Both the position numbers and the translations under genes were made by a program. The notes beneath the pieces were generated by a model. It saw only the letters and a program-made list of their open reading frames with translations. It ran no database searches and was not told the origin of the DNA. From an uncultured Rhodospirillaceae bacterium (lineage in GTDB: Bacteria; Pseudomonadota; Alphaproteobacteria; Rhodospirillales; Casp-alpha2), in NCBI GenBank assembly GCA_913048145.1, contig CAJWVP010000161.1, positions 1-6,776 on the forward strand: a DNA stretch of 6,776 bases, read 5' to 3'. How positions within the stretch are numbered: position 1 is the first letter of the stretch; each line of letters starts with the position of its first letter. This document shows positions 1 to 6,142 of the stretch, piece by piece.

Positions 1-517
1 CGTTGGCCAAGGCCATGGCAATCATCACGCGCTGCTGCTGCCCGCCGGAGAACTCGTGTGGGAGCGCGGTCAGGCGTTCCGTGGCGCTCTCCAGGCCGAC
101 CAGGGTGAGGAGCTCCACCACGCGGGCGTGGGCCTGGTTGGGCGTTATATTCTTATGTAGCAGCAGGACCTCGGCGATCTGCTTATCAATGGAGTGAAGC
201 GGGTTGAGGCTGGAGAGGGGTTCCTGGAAGATCATGGCAATGTCGTCGCCCCGGAGTTGGCGCATCCGCCCGTCGGCGACGCCCATGAGTTCCTCGCCTT
301 TGAACTTCACGGAGCCCGTTGGATGATGCGCCAGGGGGTAAGGCAGGAGCTGCATAACCGATAAGGCCGAGACGGATTTTCCTGATCCCGATTCTCCAAC
401 CAGTGCCACCGTCTCTCCACGATTGATGTAAAAGGAGACACCGCGCACGGCCTGCACCTCACCGGCGCCGCGGCCGAATGAGACGGAAAGGTCGTTGATC
501 TCGAGGAGTTTGCTCAT
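1..517 (-). CDS. yejF: YejF-like peptide ABC transporter ATP-binding protein (5' part, cut by window edge)
   Basis: This is the cytoplasmic ATPase that powers the YejABEF peptide importer. Only the first 172 codons lie in the window, and the rest runs off the left edge. The visible part is most of the first nucleotide-binding domain. It shows a Walker A motif GESGSGKS at residues 41-48, a Q-loop FQEP at 97-100 and the ABC signature FSGGQQQR at 156-163. Walker B lies beyond the edge. YejF proteins are normally about 530 residues with two fused ATPase domains, so roughly two thirds is missing. The ATG overlaps the yejE stop codon as ATGA. An AAAGG ribosome site at 525-529 sits 7 bases upstream, which supports this start and translational coupling. 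The string following the Q-loop (EPLSSLNPLHSIDKQ) resembles YejF closely. DppD/OppD-type ATPases are the nearest alternative, but the adjacent yejE, yejB and yejA make YejF the best call. Confidence 0.93.
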   Translation of the reverse strand, partial: MSKLLEINDLSVSFGRGAGEVQAVRGVSFYINRGETVALVGESGSGKSVSALSVMQLLPYPLAHHPTGSVKFKGEELMGVADGRMRQLRGDDIAMIFQEPLSSLNPLHSIDKQIAEVLLLHKNITPNQAHARVVELLTLVGLESATERLTALPHEFSGGQQQRVMIAMALAN

Positions 518-1605
518 CTGTAGACCTTTCTGGGATCAAAGGCGTCACGCACGGCCTCACCGATGAACACCAGGAGTGAGAGCATAAGCGCGATGATGCA
601 GAAGCCGGAAATCCCCAACCAGGGCGCGTTCAGGTTGGCCTTGCCTTGGTTCAACAGCTCACCCAGTGACGGCGACCCGGCGGGGAGGCCAAAGCCTAAG
701 AAGTCTAGTCCCGTCAGCGTAGTGATGGAGCCCGCCAGGGTGAACGGCATGAAGGTAATGGTGGCGACCATAGCGTTGGGTAGCACGTGCTTGTAAATAA
801 GTACGAGGTCGGAGACGCCCAAGGCCCGTGCGGCGCGGACGAAATCCAGGTTGCGGGCGCGCAGGAACTCGGCCCGGACCACGCCGACGAAACCCATCCA
901 GCTGAACAGCAAGAGGAGCCCCAGCAGCCACCAGAAATTAGGCGTGATAATACTTGCCAGGATGATCAGCAGATAAAGCACGGGCATGCCGGCCCAGATC
1001 TCGATGAAGCGTTGCCCCAACAGATCGATGAGGCCACCGTAAAACCCCTGGAACGCACCGACGGAGACGCCAACCATGGCGCTGATGATCGTCAACACGA
1101 AGCCAAACAGGACCGAGATTCGAAAGCCATAAATGAGGCGCGCAACTACGTCGCGGCCCTGGTCGTCGGTGCCGAGCCAGTTGTCGGCGCTGGGTGGGGC
1201 GGGGGCGGGAACGGAAAGGGCGTAGTTGACCGTGTCGAAGCTGAAGCGGATGGGTGGCCACAGCATCCAACCCTTTTCGTTGATCAGCTCGGCGACGAAT
1301 TCGTCGCGGTAGTCGGCCTCGGTCTGGAACTCGCCGCCAAAGGCGGTCTCCGGGTAGGCGACGAAGGCGGGGGTGTAAAACTCCCCATTGAAGCTGACCA
1401 AGAGCGGCTTGTCGTTGGCGATGACTTCGGCGAACAGGGTCACGATGAAGAACACCAGGAAGATCCAGAAGGATACGAAGCCCCGGCGGTTGCGCTTGAA
1501 GTTCTCGATACGCCGGCGCGTGATTGGCGTGATCCGCATCCCGAGGAACTTCTCGGTCTTCAGGGCCTGTTCGGTCGTGGCGGGATGGGCCGGAGTGTCG
1601 ATCAT
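514..1605 (-). CDS. yejE: YejE, inner-membrane permease of the Yej peptide ABC transporter
   Basis: YejE is one of two integral membrane subunits forming the channel of the YejABEF importer. The protein has 363 residues, about 20 more than the E. coli protein as I recall it, with the extra length at the N-terminus. After a basic cytoplasmic segment (residues 29-41, ITRRRIENFKRNR) comes a first membrane helix at about 43-63. A long periplasmic loop at 64-160 contains ANDKPLLV and the NWLGTDDQGRDVVARLIYG motif typical of OppC/DppC/YejE permeases. Further helices lie near 163-183, 205-222, 224-243, 280-300 and 332-350. The EAA coupling loop that docks on the ATPase is at about 257-277 (RAARALGVSDL to KHVLPN). 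The end, EAVRDAFDP, is characteristic of YejE. It starts 2 bases after the yejB stop and overlaps yejF by 4 bases. A start at Met23 (1539) is possible, since no strong ribosome site precedes either codon. Confidence 0.95.
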   Translation of the reverse strand: MIDTPAHPATTEQALKTEKFLGMRITPITRRRIENFKRNRRGFVSFWIFLVFFIVTLFAEVIANDKPLLVSFNGEFYTPAFVAYPETAFGGEFQTEADYRDEFVAELINEKGWMLWPPIRFSFDTVNYALSVPAPAPPSADNWLGTDDQGRDVVARLIYGFRISVLFGFVLTIISAMVGVSVGAFQGFYGGLIDLLGQRFIEIWAGMPVLYLLIILASIITPNFWWLLGLLLLFSWMGFVGVVRAEFLRARNLDFVRAARALGVSDLVLIYKHVLPNAMVATITFMPFTLAGSITTLTGLDFLGFGLPAGSPSLGELLNQGKANLNAPWLGISGFCIIALMLSLLVFIGEAVRDAFDPRKVYR

Positions 1606-1607
1606 GG

Positions 1608-2729
1608 CTAGACGTCTCGGGCCTCGAAATCAATCCGAGGATCAACGATATGATACATGATGTCGCCGATGATCCCCATGAGAAGGCCTAGCAGCGTGAA
1701 GAAATAAAGTGTGCCGAACATCAGCGGGTAGTCGCGCTTCACCACTGCCTCAAAGCCCAGGAGGCCGAGCCCGTCGAGGGAGAAGATCACCTCCGTCAGG
1801 AGCGCGCCGGTGAACAGGATGCCGATAAAGGCGCTCGGGAAGCCGGCGATGACGATCAGCATGGCATTCCGAAACACATGGCCGTAGAGCACCTGATTGC
1901 GTTTCAGGCCCTTGGCCCGGGCTGTGGTCACGTACTGTTTGTTAATCTCCTCGATGAAGGAGTTTTTGGTAAGCATGGTCAGGCCTGCGAACCCGCCGAT
2001 GACCATGGAGATCACGGGCAGCGTCAAGTGCCAGAAATAATCTGCTACCTGCTGGATCCAGGTGAGGTCATCGAAATTGGGGGACGTGAGGCCGCGCAGT
2101 GGGAACCAGTCGAAATACCGTCCGCCGGCGAACAGGACGATCATCAGAATGGCGAAGAGGAAGCCGGGTACGGCGTTGCCGAAGATCACCACGCCCGAGG
2201 TCCAGACGTCGAAATGGGAGCCGTCTCTGACTGCCTTCGACACGCCCAGGGGTATGGAGATGAGATAGACCAGGAGCGTCGTCCAGATCCCTAACGAGAT
2301 GGAGACGGGCATCTTGTCGATGACCAGCTGCGCCACGGAGCGGTCCTGGAAATAGCTGTCGCCGAAGTCGAACTTGATGTAGTTGCCCATCATCAGGAAG
2401 AAGCGCTCGTGGAAGGGCTTGTCCAGGCCGAACTGCTTCTCGATTTGTTTGATGAGATCCTGCGGTAGGCCCTGGGCGCCGCGGTAGCGGCTCGTGCCTC
2501 CGTCGACCGACTTGCCGGCGGCGGTCTTTGATTCCGTCGATGACTGGGTTTCGGTTCCCGCCTGGCCGCCGACGCGGGCGGTAGCGTCGACACCTTCACC
2601 CGTGATCTGGGCGATCATTTGCTCCACCGGTCCGCCGGGTACGAACTGGATGACCATGAAGTTGATGACCATGATCCCCAAGAGCGTCGGGATGATCAAC
2701 AGCAAGCGGCGGATAATGTAAGAGTACAT
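1608..2729 (-). CDS. yejB: YejB, inner-membrane permease of the Yej peptide ABC transporter
   Basis: YejB is the second channel-forming membrane subunit, pairing with YejE. The protein has 373 residues, close to the roughly 364 of E. coli YejB. It opens with the family's helix and motif (YIIRRLLLIIPTLLG, then FVPGGPVEQ at 29-37). A Gly/Ser/Thr-rich, probably disordered stretch follows at about 45-83 and leads into YRGAQGLPQDLI. Membrane helices are predicted near 8-30, 146-164, 175-201, 233-253, 289-315 and 337-358. The EAA-type loop is at about 267-288 (VTTARAKGLKRNQ to HVFRN). The C-terminus, VDPRIDFEAR, matches YejB. The start has a good AGGAT ribosome site (2736-2740) 6 bases upstream. 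The gene lies 35 bp after yejA and 2 bp before yejE, so co-transcription is near certain. OppB/DppB are more distant alternatives. Confidence 0.95.
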   Translation of the reverse strand: MYSYIIRRLLLIIPTLLGIMVINFMVIQFVPGGPVEQMIAQITGEGVDATARVGGQAGTETQSSTESKTAAGKSVDGGTSRYRGAQGLPQDLIKQIEKQFGLDKPFHERFFLMMGNYIKFDFGDSYFQDRSVAQLVIDKMPVSISLGIWTTLLVYLISIPLGVSKAVRDGSHFDVWTSGVVIFGNAVPGFLFAILMIVLFAGGRYFDWFPLRGLTSPNFDDLTWIQQVADYFWHLTLPVISMVIGGFAGLTMLTKNSFIEEINKQYVTTARAKGLKRNQVLYGHVFRNAMLIVIAGFPSAFIGILFTGALLTEVIFSLDGLGLLGFEAVVKRDYPLMFGTLYFFTLLGLLMGIIGDIMYHIVDPRIDFEARDV

Positions 2730-2735
2730 GAACCG

Positions 2736-2740
2736 ATCCT
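2736..2740 (-). promoter_or_regulatory. Ribosome binding site of yejB
   Basis: AGGAT on the minus strand sits 6 bases before the yejB ATG. It is the clearest ribosome site within the yej genes and fixes the yejB start at 2729. The 35-bp yejA-yejB gap contains no hairpin followed by T residues, so nothing visible ends transcription between the two genes. Confidence 0.7.
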
Positions 2741-2764
2741 AACGTGTTTCCGACCTGGGAGCAG

Positions 2765-4630
2765 CTATTCCTTGGCCGACGCCAGCTTCTCCTTGAGGGC
2801 CCCGTTGCGCATGTCGTCCACCCACCAGGCGGTGAACTGGTTGCCCTGGGTGGGCGTGATCTTCGGCCGGCCGAACTTATTCCAAAAGGCGATCCGGTCG
2901 TACTTCGCGTGCCAGTGCGGGATCACCCAGTGGCCCCACTGCAGGACGCGGTCCAGGCTCTTTGCGGCGGCGATCAAATCCTTCCGCGATGGCGCGGAAA
3001 TCACCTTTTCGATGATCGCGTCGATGACCGGATCCTTGATGCCGATGGTGTTGCGCCCGCCTTCAATGTCCGCGGCTTCGGTACCCCAGAAGTTGCGTTG
3101 TTCGTTACCGGGCGACAGCGATTGGCCCCAGCCACCGACGATGACATCGAAGTCATAGGTCTGGATGCGGCGGCGGTATTGGGATGGGTCGACGGTCCGC
3201 ACGCTGACCTTGACGCCCAGCTTCTCCAGGTTCTTAGCGAAGGGTAGAACGATGCGTTCGAACAGCGGACTGACCAGCAGCACCTCGAATCCGAGAGCTT
3301 GGCCCGTCGCGGCGTTGACCCGTTCGCCATCCTTGATCACCCAGCCCGCGTCCTTAAGGAGTTTTCCGGCCACGCGCAGGTTTTTTCGGATCTGCCGCGG
3401 GCCGCCGCCCTTTGGTGCCTGGTAGACCTTGGTGAAGACCTCATCGGGGACCTGGCCCTTGTAGGGCGTAAGTATCTTCAATTCGTCAGGCGACGGGAGT
3501 TCGGTCGCGGCTAATTCCGAATTGGAGAAGAAGCTGTGGGTGCGCGCGTACTGGCCATAGAACAGGGTCTTGTTGGACCATTCGAAATCGAAGCCGTAAG
3601 CAAGGGCCTGGCGCAGGCGCTTGTCTTTGAATATGTCGCGGCGCGTGTTGAAGGCGAAGGCCTGCATGCCCGATGAGCGGTTGTGGGTGATCTCTTCCCT
3701 CTTAATGAGGCCCTGGTCGACGGCCTTGAAATTGTAGGCCGTGGCCCATGCCTTTGACGAGTTTTCCGAACGGTAGTCGTACTCGCCGGCCTTGAAAGCT
3801 TCCAGCGCGATGGTGTTGTCGCGATAATAGTCGAAACGGATGGTATCGAAGTTGTAGTTGCCCTTATGAACGGCCAAGTCCTTTCCCCAGTAGTCTCTGA
3901 CCCGTTCGATGACGACGAAGCGGCCGGCTTCGAAGGATTTGATCTTATAGGGCCCCGAGCCGAGTGGCGGCTTTAACGTCGTCTTGGTGAAGTCGTTGTC
4001 CGCCCAATAGTGCTTCGGCAACACGGTTAGCTGGCCAAGGATCAAGGGCAACTCGCGGTTCTCTCCGGGCTTGAAGTCAAACCGGACGATCTGATCGCTG
4101 GCTTTTGAGACCTTCGCCACGGAGCCGTAATAGAACCGGTAGAAGGGGGAGCCCTTCTCGATCAGGGTATTGAATGACCAGATCACGTCATCGACTGTCA
4201 CCGGCTTGCCATCGTGCCACTTGGCTTCCTTCCTCAGCTTGAAGGCGACCCAGGAGCGGTCCTCTGGGACAAAAACTAATTCGGCCAATTCGCCATACTG
4301 GCTAAAGGCCTCATCGGCGGAGCCGGACATGAGGGAGTTGTAGGTGAACCCCGTCCCTGCGGCGCCGTTGCCCTTGATGATGAAGGTGTTGAAGTTGTCG
4401 AAGGTGCCGATGGAATGTAGTCGCACAGCGCCTCCCTTCGGCGCGTCGGGGTTGACGTAGTCGAAGTGAGTGAACGCAGGTGCGTACTTGAGATCGCCGT
4501 GCATGGCGATCCCGTGTTTGCCCTTGACGCCGTCCAGGGTTTCGGCCCAAGCGGGAACCATGGCGGTGGATGAGATCAGCGCGGCAGCTAACAGGCCTCG
4601 GCCGATACGGAATATGGATGTGATCATCAT
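2765..4630 (-). CDS. yejA: YejA-like periplasmic peptide-binding protein of the Yej ABC transporter
   Basis: This is the extracytoplasmic solute-binding protein (SBP_bac_5 family) that delivers ligand to YejBEF. The chosen start gives 621 residues, near the roughly 604 of E. coli YejA. A classical signal peptide opens the protein: MMITSIFRIGRG, a hydrophobic core at 13-24, and the signal-peptidase site AWA-ET after residue 29. There is no lipobox cysteine, so the product should be soluble in the periplasm. Family marks include HGDLKYAP (44-51), YVNPDAPKGG (58-67), GTFDNFNTF just beyond, and near residue 490 TYDFDVIVGGWGQSLSPGNE. The reading frame is open upstream to 4771, but that longer form would overlap hisN and bury the signal peptide, so it is rejected. 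Tandem ATG codons (4630 and 4627) leave a one-residue uncertainty. The ligand cannot be predicted: peptide-nucleotide antibiotics, short peptides or muropeptides are all possible for this family. Confidence 0.94.
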   Translation of the reverse strand: MMITSIFRIGRGLLAAALISSTAMVPAWAETLDGVKGKHGIAMHGDLKYAPAFTHFDYVNPDAPKGGAVRLHSIGTFDNFNTFIIKGNGAAGTGFTYNSLMSGSADEAFSQYGELAELVFVPEDRSWVAFKLRKEAKWHDGKPVTVDDVIWSFNTLIEKGSPFYRFYYGSVAKVSKASDQIVRFDFKPGENRELPLILGQLTVLPKHYWADNDFTKTTLKPPLGSGPYKIKSFEAGRFVVIERVRDYWGKDLAVHKGNYNFDTIRFDYYRDNTIALEAFKAGEYDYRSENSSKAWATAYNFKAVDQGLIKREEITHNRSSGMQAFAFNTRRDIFKDKRLRQALAYGFDFEWSNKTLFYGQYARTHSFFSNSELAATELPSPDELKILTPYKGQVPDEVFTKVYQAPKGGGPRQIRKNLRVAGKLLKDAGWVIKDGERVNAATGQALGFEVLLVSPLFERIVLPFAKNLEKLGVKVSVRTVDPSQYRRRIQTYDFDVIVGGWGQSLSPGNEQRNFWGTEAADIEGGRNTIGIKDPVIDAIIEKVISAPSRKDLIAAAKSLDRVLQWGHWVIPHWHAKYDRIAFWNKFGRPKITPTQGNQFTAWWVDDMRNGALKEKLASAKE

Positions 4631-4645
4631 GGCAAGATATTGGGG

Positions 4646-4650
4646 CTCCT
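4646..4650 (-). promoter_or_regulatory. Possible ribosome binding site of yejA with unusually long spacing
   Basis: AGGAG on the minus strand is the only strong purine-rich site upstream of yejA. It lies 15 bases from the first of two tandem ATG codons, longer than the usual 5-10. No other ATG, GTG or TTG in frame occurs between it and the tandem ATGs, and the signal peptide requires a start there. Either the site works at long range or initiation depends on something weaker. Confidence 0.4.
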
Positions 4651-4678
4651 GACTTTGACGATAAAGTGATGCCGGAAA

Positions 4679-4707
4679 TTTATGGCGGTATTGTGTCTGA
4701 TTGTCAG
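4679..4707 (-). promoter_or_regulatory. Candidate sigma70-type promoter for yejABEF
   Basis: On the minus strand, CTGACA (4702-4707, 5 of 6 matches to TTGACA) is separated by exactly 17 bases from CATAAA (4679-4684, 4 of 6 matches to TATAAT). The -35 box overlaps the hisN stop codon, so the element fills the 73-bp hisN-yejA gap. Transcription would begin near 4672, giving a leader of about 42 bases before yejA. This was found by eye, and matches of this quality can arise by chance. Confidence 0.35.
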
Positions 4708-5480
4708 CTGCCCAGAATCTCCAGGACCTGACCGTGTAGCGCCGGATCACCCACGGCCAGCACGCTCCCATCGCCTTCTAGACCGAGGGGCCGGCCCGAC
4801 CAGTCCGACATGGTGCCGCCCGCGCCTTCGACGACCGGGACTAGGGCGATATAGTCGTAGGGGCTCATGGAGGCCTCGCAGACGACGTCGGCCCAGCCCG
4901 ACGCGACCAATCCGTAGCCTTCGCAATCCCCGCCATAGAGTGTGTAGCGGCTCGCATCGCGAAGCGCTTCGAAACGCGGCACTTGGGGTCCTTTGAACAT
5001 CTGTGGTGAGGTCACGTACATCCAGGCATTGGCTAGGTCGGGACAGGCGCGAGCCCGGACCGGTGTGCCGTTGAACATCGTGGCGGCGCCGCTCTTGCCA
5101 ATCCAGCGCTCACGGAGCGCCGGCATGTCGATTACGCCGACCACCGCGCGGCCCGCGTGCAACAATCCGATCAATGTGCCAAACATGGGCTTCCCGGTGA
5201 TGAACGACTTGGTGCCGTCGATGGGGTCCAGAACCCAGACGAATTCGGCGTTGGTGCGTACGGCGCCGTATTCTTCGCCGTAGATGCCGTGGTCAGGGTA
5301 GGTGGCTTCTATCTTCTGGCGGATCAGGGCTTCCGTCTCCTGGTCCGCGATGGTCACGGGGCTTGCGTCGGCCTTGACGTCGGCTTCAACGTCTGTGCGG
5401 AAATATTTGGTAGTGACAGCTCGGGCCGCCTCGGCCAACTCGTCGGCGAACGCCGCTAGGGCGTGGTAATCGGCGCTCAA
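4704..5480 (-). CDS. hisN: Inositol-monophosphatase-family phosphatase, likely HisN-type histidinol-phosphatase
   Basis: This is a cytoplasmic Mg-dependent phosphomonoesterase of the IMPase fold. By its motifs it is most like HisN-type enzymes, which dephosphorylate L-histidinol phosphate in histidine synthesis. It has 258 residues, normal for the family. Metal-site motifs are all present: SPVTIADQETE (40-50), GEE (68-70), DPIDGTKSF (85-93) and the C-terminal PYDYIALVPVVEGAGG (207-222), in which Asp209 is the expected metal ligand. The usual Trp of the WDxxAG motif is Tyr here. The start is TTG (5478-5480), one base after the cycM stop. No ATG or GTG start is available nearby in frame, and the protein already begins in line with the family. 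No clear ribosome site precedes it, so it probably depends on coupling to cycM translation. No other his genes are nearby, so activity on inositol phosphate or another sugar phosphate cannot be excluded. Confidence 0.85.
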   Translation of the reverse strand: MSADYHALAAFADELAEAARAVTTKYFRTDVEADVKADASPVTIADQETEALIRQKIEATYPDHGIYGEEYGAVRTNAEFVWVLDPIDGTKSFITGKPMFGTLIGLLHAGRAVVGVIDMPALRERWIGKSGAATMFNGTPVRARACPDLANAWMYVTSPQMFKGPQVPRFEALRDASRYTLYGGDCEGYGLVASGWADVVCEASMSPYDYIALVPVVEGAGGTMSDWSGRPLGLEGDGSVLAVGDPALHGQVLEILGS

Positions 5481-5481
5481 G

Positions 5482-6012
5482 TTACGGCAGCGGCTTTGGC
5501 GAGTCGCTCAGCGAACGTAGGTAGGCGATCACCGCGGCGCGATCGCCGGCCTTCTTCAGGCCTGCGAAACTCATTTTGGTGCCCTTGGCGTAGCCCTTTG
5601 GGCTCACGAGAAAGGAATCCAGGTTCTCATAGGACCATTCGCCCCCCAATCCTTGCAGAACGCCGGAGTATGCGTAGCCATCCGCCGATGCCTTCACCTT
5701 GCCGACGACATTCCAGAGGTTCGGACCGACGCCATTCTTCCCGCCCTTGTTGACCGTGTGGCAGGACTTGCACTTCTTGAACACCTTCGCGCCCTTGTCC
5801 GGTGAGGCGGAAGCGAGGAGCGTCATGGCGTTTTCGACGACGGCAGGCGTGTTGCTCTTGGCTGGGGCGGCATCCGCCACTTCGACGGCATAGGCCGGTT
5901 TCTCCAGTTCCGTGGCGTGAACCAGGAACCCGCTGATCTGGTGGCTGCCCCAGACAACCCAGGCCGCTACCAATAATCCGAACCCAACCTTTTCGAACGT
6001 CGAAAATTTCAT
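5482..6012 (-). CDS. cycM: CycM-like membrane-anchored monohaem c-type cytochrome
   Basis: This is a class I cytochrome c held in the inner membrane by an uncleaved N-terminal helix, with its haem domain in the periplasm. The chosen start gives 176 residues. An anchor at about 10-31 (FGLLVAAWVVWGSHQISGFL) is followed by an Ala/Pro/Lys-rich linker to about 60. The haem domain then has CKSCH at 81-85, GVGPNLWNVVG just after it, and the axial methionine in KGTKMSFAG (Met147). CycM-type cytochromes carry electrons from the bc1 complex to terminal oxidases in alphaproteobacteria, and this role is inferred from the family. The frame extends to a GTG at 6027, but that codon overlaps the GAGGGG ribosome site of the ATG at 6012, so ATG is preferred. 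It is divergent from kdsB, and hisN follows after a single base. Confidence 0.93.
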   Translation of the reverse strand: MKFSTFEKVGFGLLVAAWVVWGSHQISGFLVHATELEKPAYAVEVADAAPAKSNTPAVVENAMTLLASASPDKGAKVFKKCKSCHTVNKGGKNGVGPNLWNVVGKVKASADGYAYSGVLQGLGGEWSYENLDSFLVSPKGYAKGTKMSFAGLKKAGDRAAVIAYLRSLSDSPKPLP

Positions 6013-6019
6013 GGATTTA

Positions 6020-6025
6020 CCCCTC
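6020..6025 (-). promoter_or_regulatory. Ribosome binding site that fixes the cycM start
   Basis: GAGGGG on the minus strand lies 7 bases upstream of the cycM ATG at 6012. It overlaps the alternative GTG codon at 6025-6027, so it can serve only the ATG. Confidence 0.7.
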
Positions 6026-6041
6026 ACTCAGAATCTGCCGG

Positions 6042-6070
6042 ACTTTACCCCGGCCAATCAGGGAGTTCAA
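6042..6070 (-). promoter_or_regulatory. Candidate sigma70-type promoter for cycM
   Basis: On the minus strand, TTGAAC (6065-6070, 4 of 6 matches to TTGACA) is followed after exactly 17 bases by TAAAGT (6042-6047, 4 of 6 matches to TATAAT). A transcript starting near 6035 would have a leader of about 22 bases including the cycM ribosome site. It sits in the 130-bp cycM-kdsB divergent region. Position and spacing are good, but the box matches are moderate and were judged by eye. Confidence 0.4.
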
Positions 6071-6142
6071 CGCCCGGATGGCGAAAGATCGGCGCATTTT
6101 CGATGCTTTCTTGGCCCTACTCTGGCGAGTATGCTCTGCCCC

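Noticed and set aside
787..1611. Open frame of 274 codons on the plus strand opposite yejE
   Set aside because: It is rich in charged and Gly residues with no recognisable domain, and it lies fully opposite a strongly identified permease gene. It is a codon-bias shadow of GC-rich coding DNA.
2480..2597. Low-complexity Gly/Ser/Thr-rich stretch in YejB (about residues 45-83) as a possible insertion
   Set aside because: As I recall it, E. coli YejB also has a Gly/Ser-rich linker at this place before the YRG motif, so it is a family trait with variable sequence.
1878..3247. Several plus-strand open frames of 68-179 codons opposite yejB and the end of yejA (for example 1878-2294, 2619-3158, 2744-3247)
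   Set aside because: They overlap one another and the real genes, and show no recognisable domain. They are shadows.
4631..4771. Longer yejA reading frame starting at 4771
   Set aside because: It would overlap hisN by 68 bases and place 47 unrelated residues ahead of a textbook signal peptide. The start at 4630 is far better.
6071..6083. CGCC-5-GGCG inverted repeat in the cycM-kdsB gap as an operator
   Set aside because: The arms are only 4 bp, which is expected by chance in GC-rich DNA, and no second copy is present.
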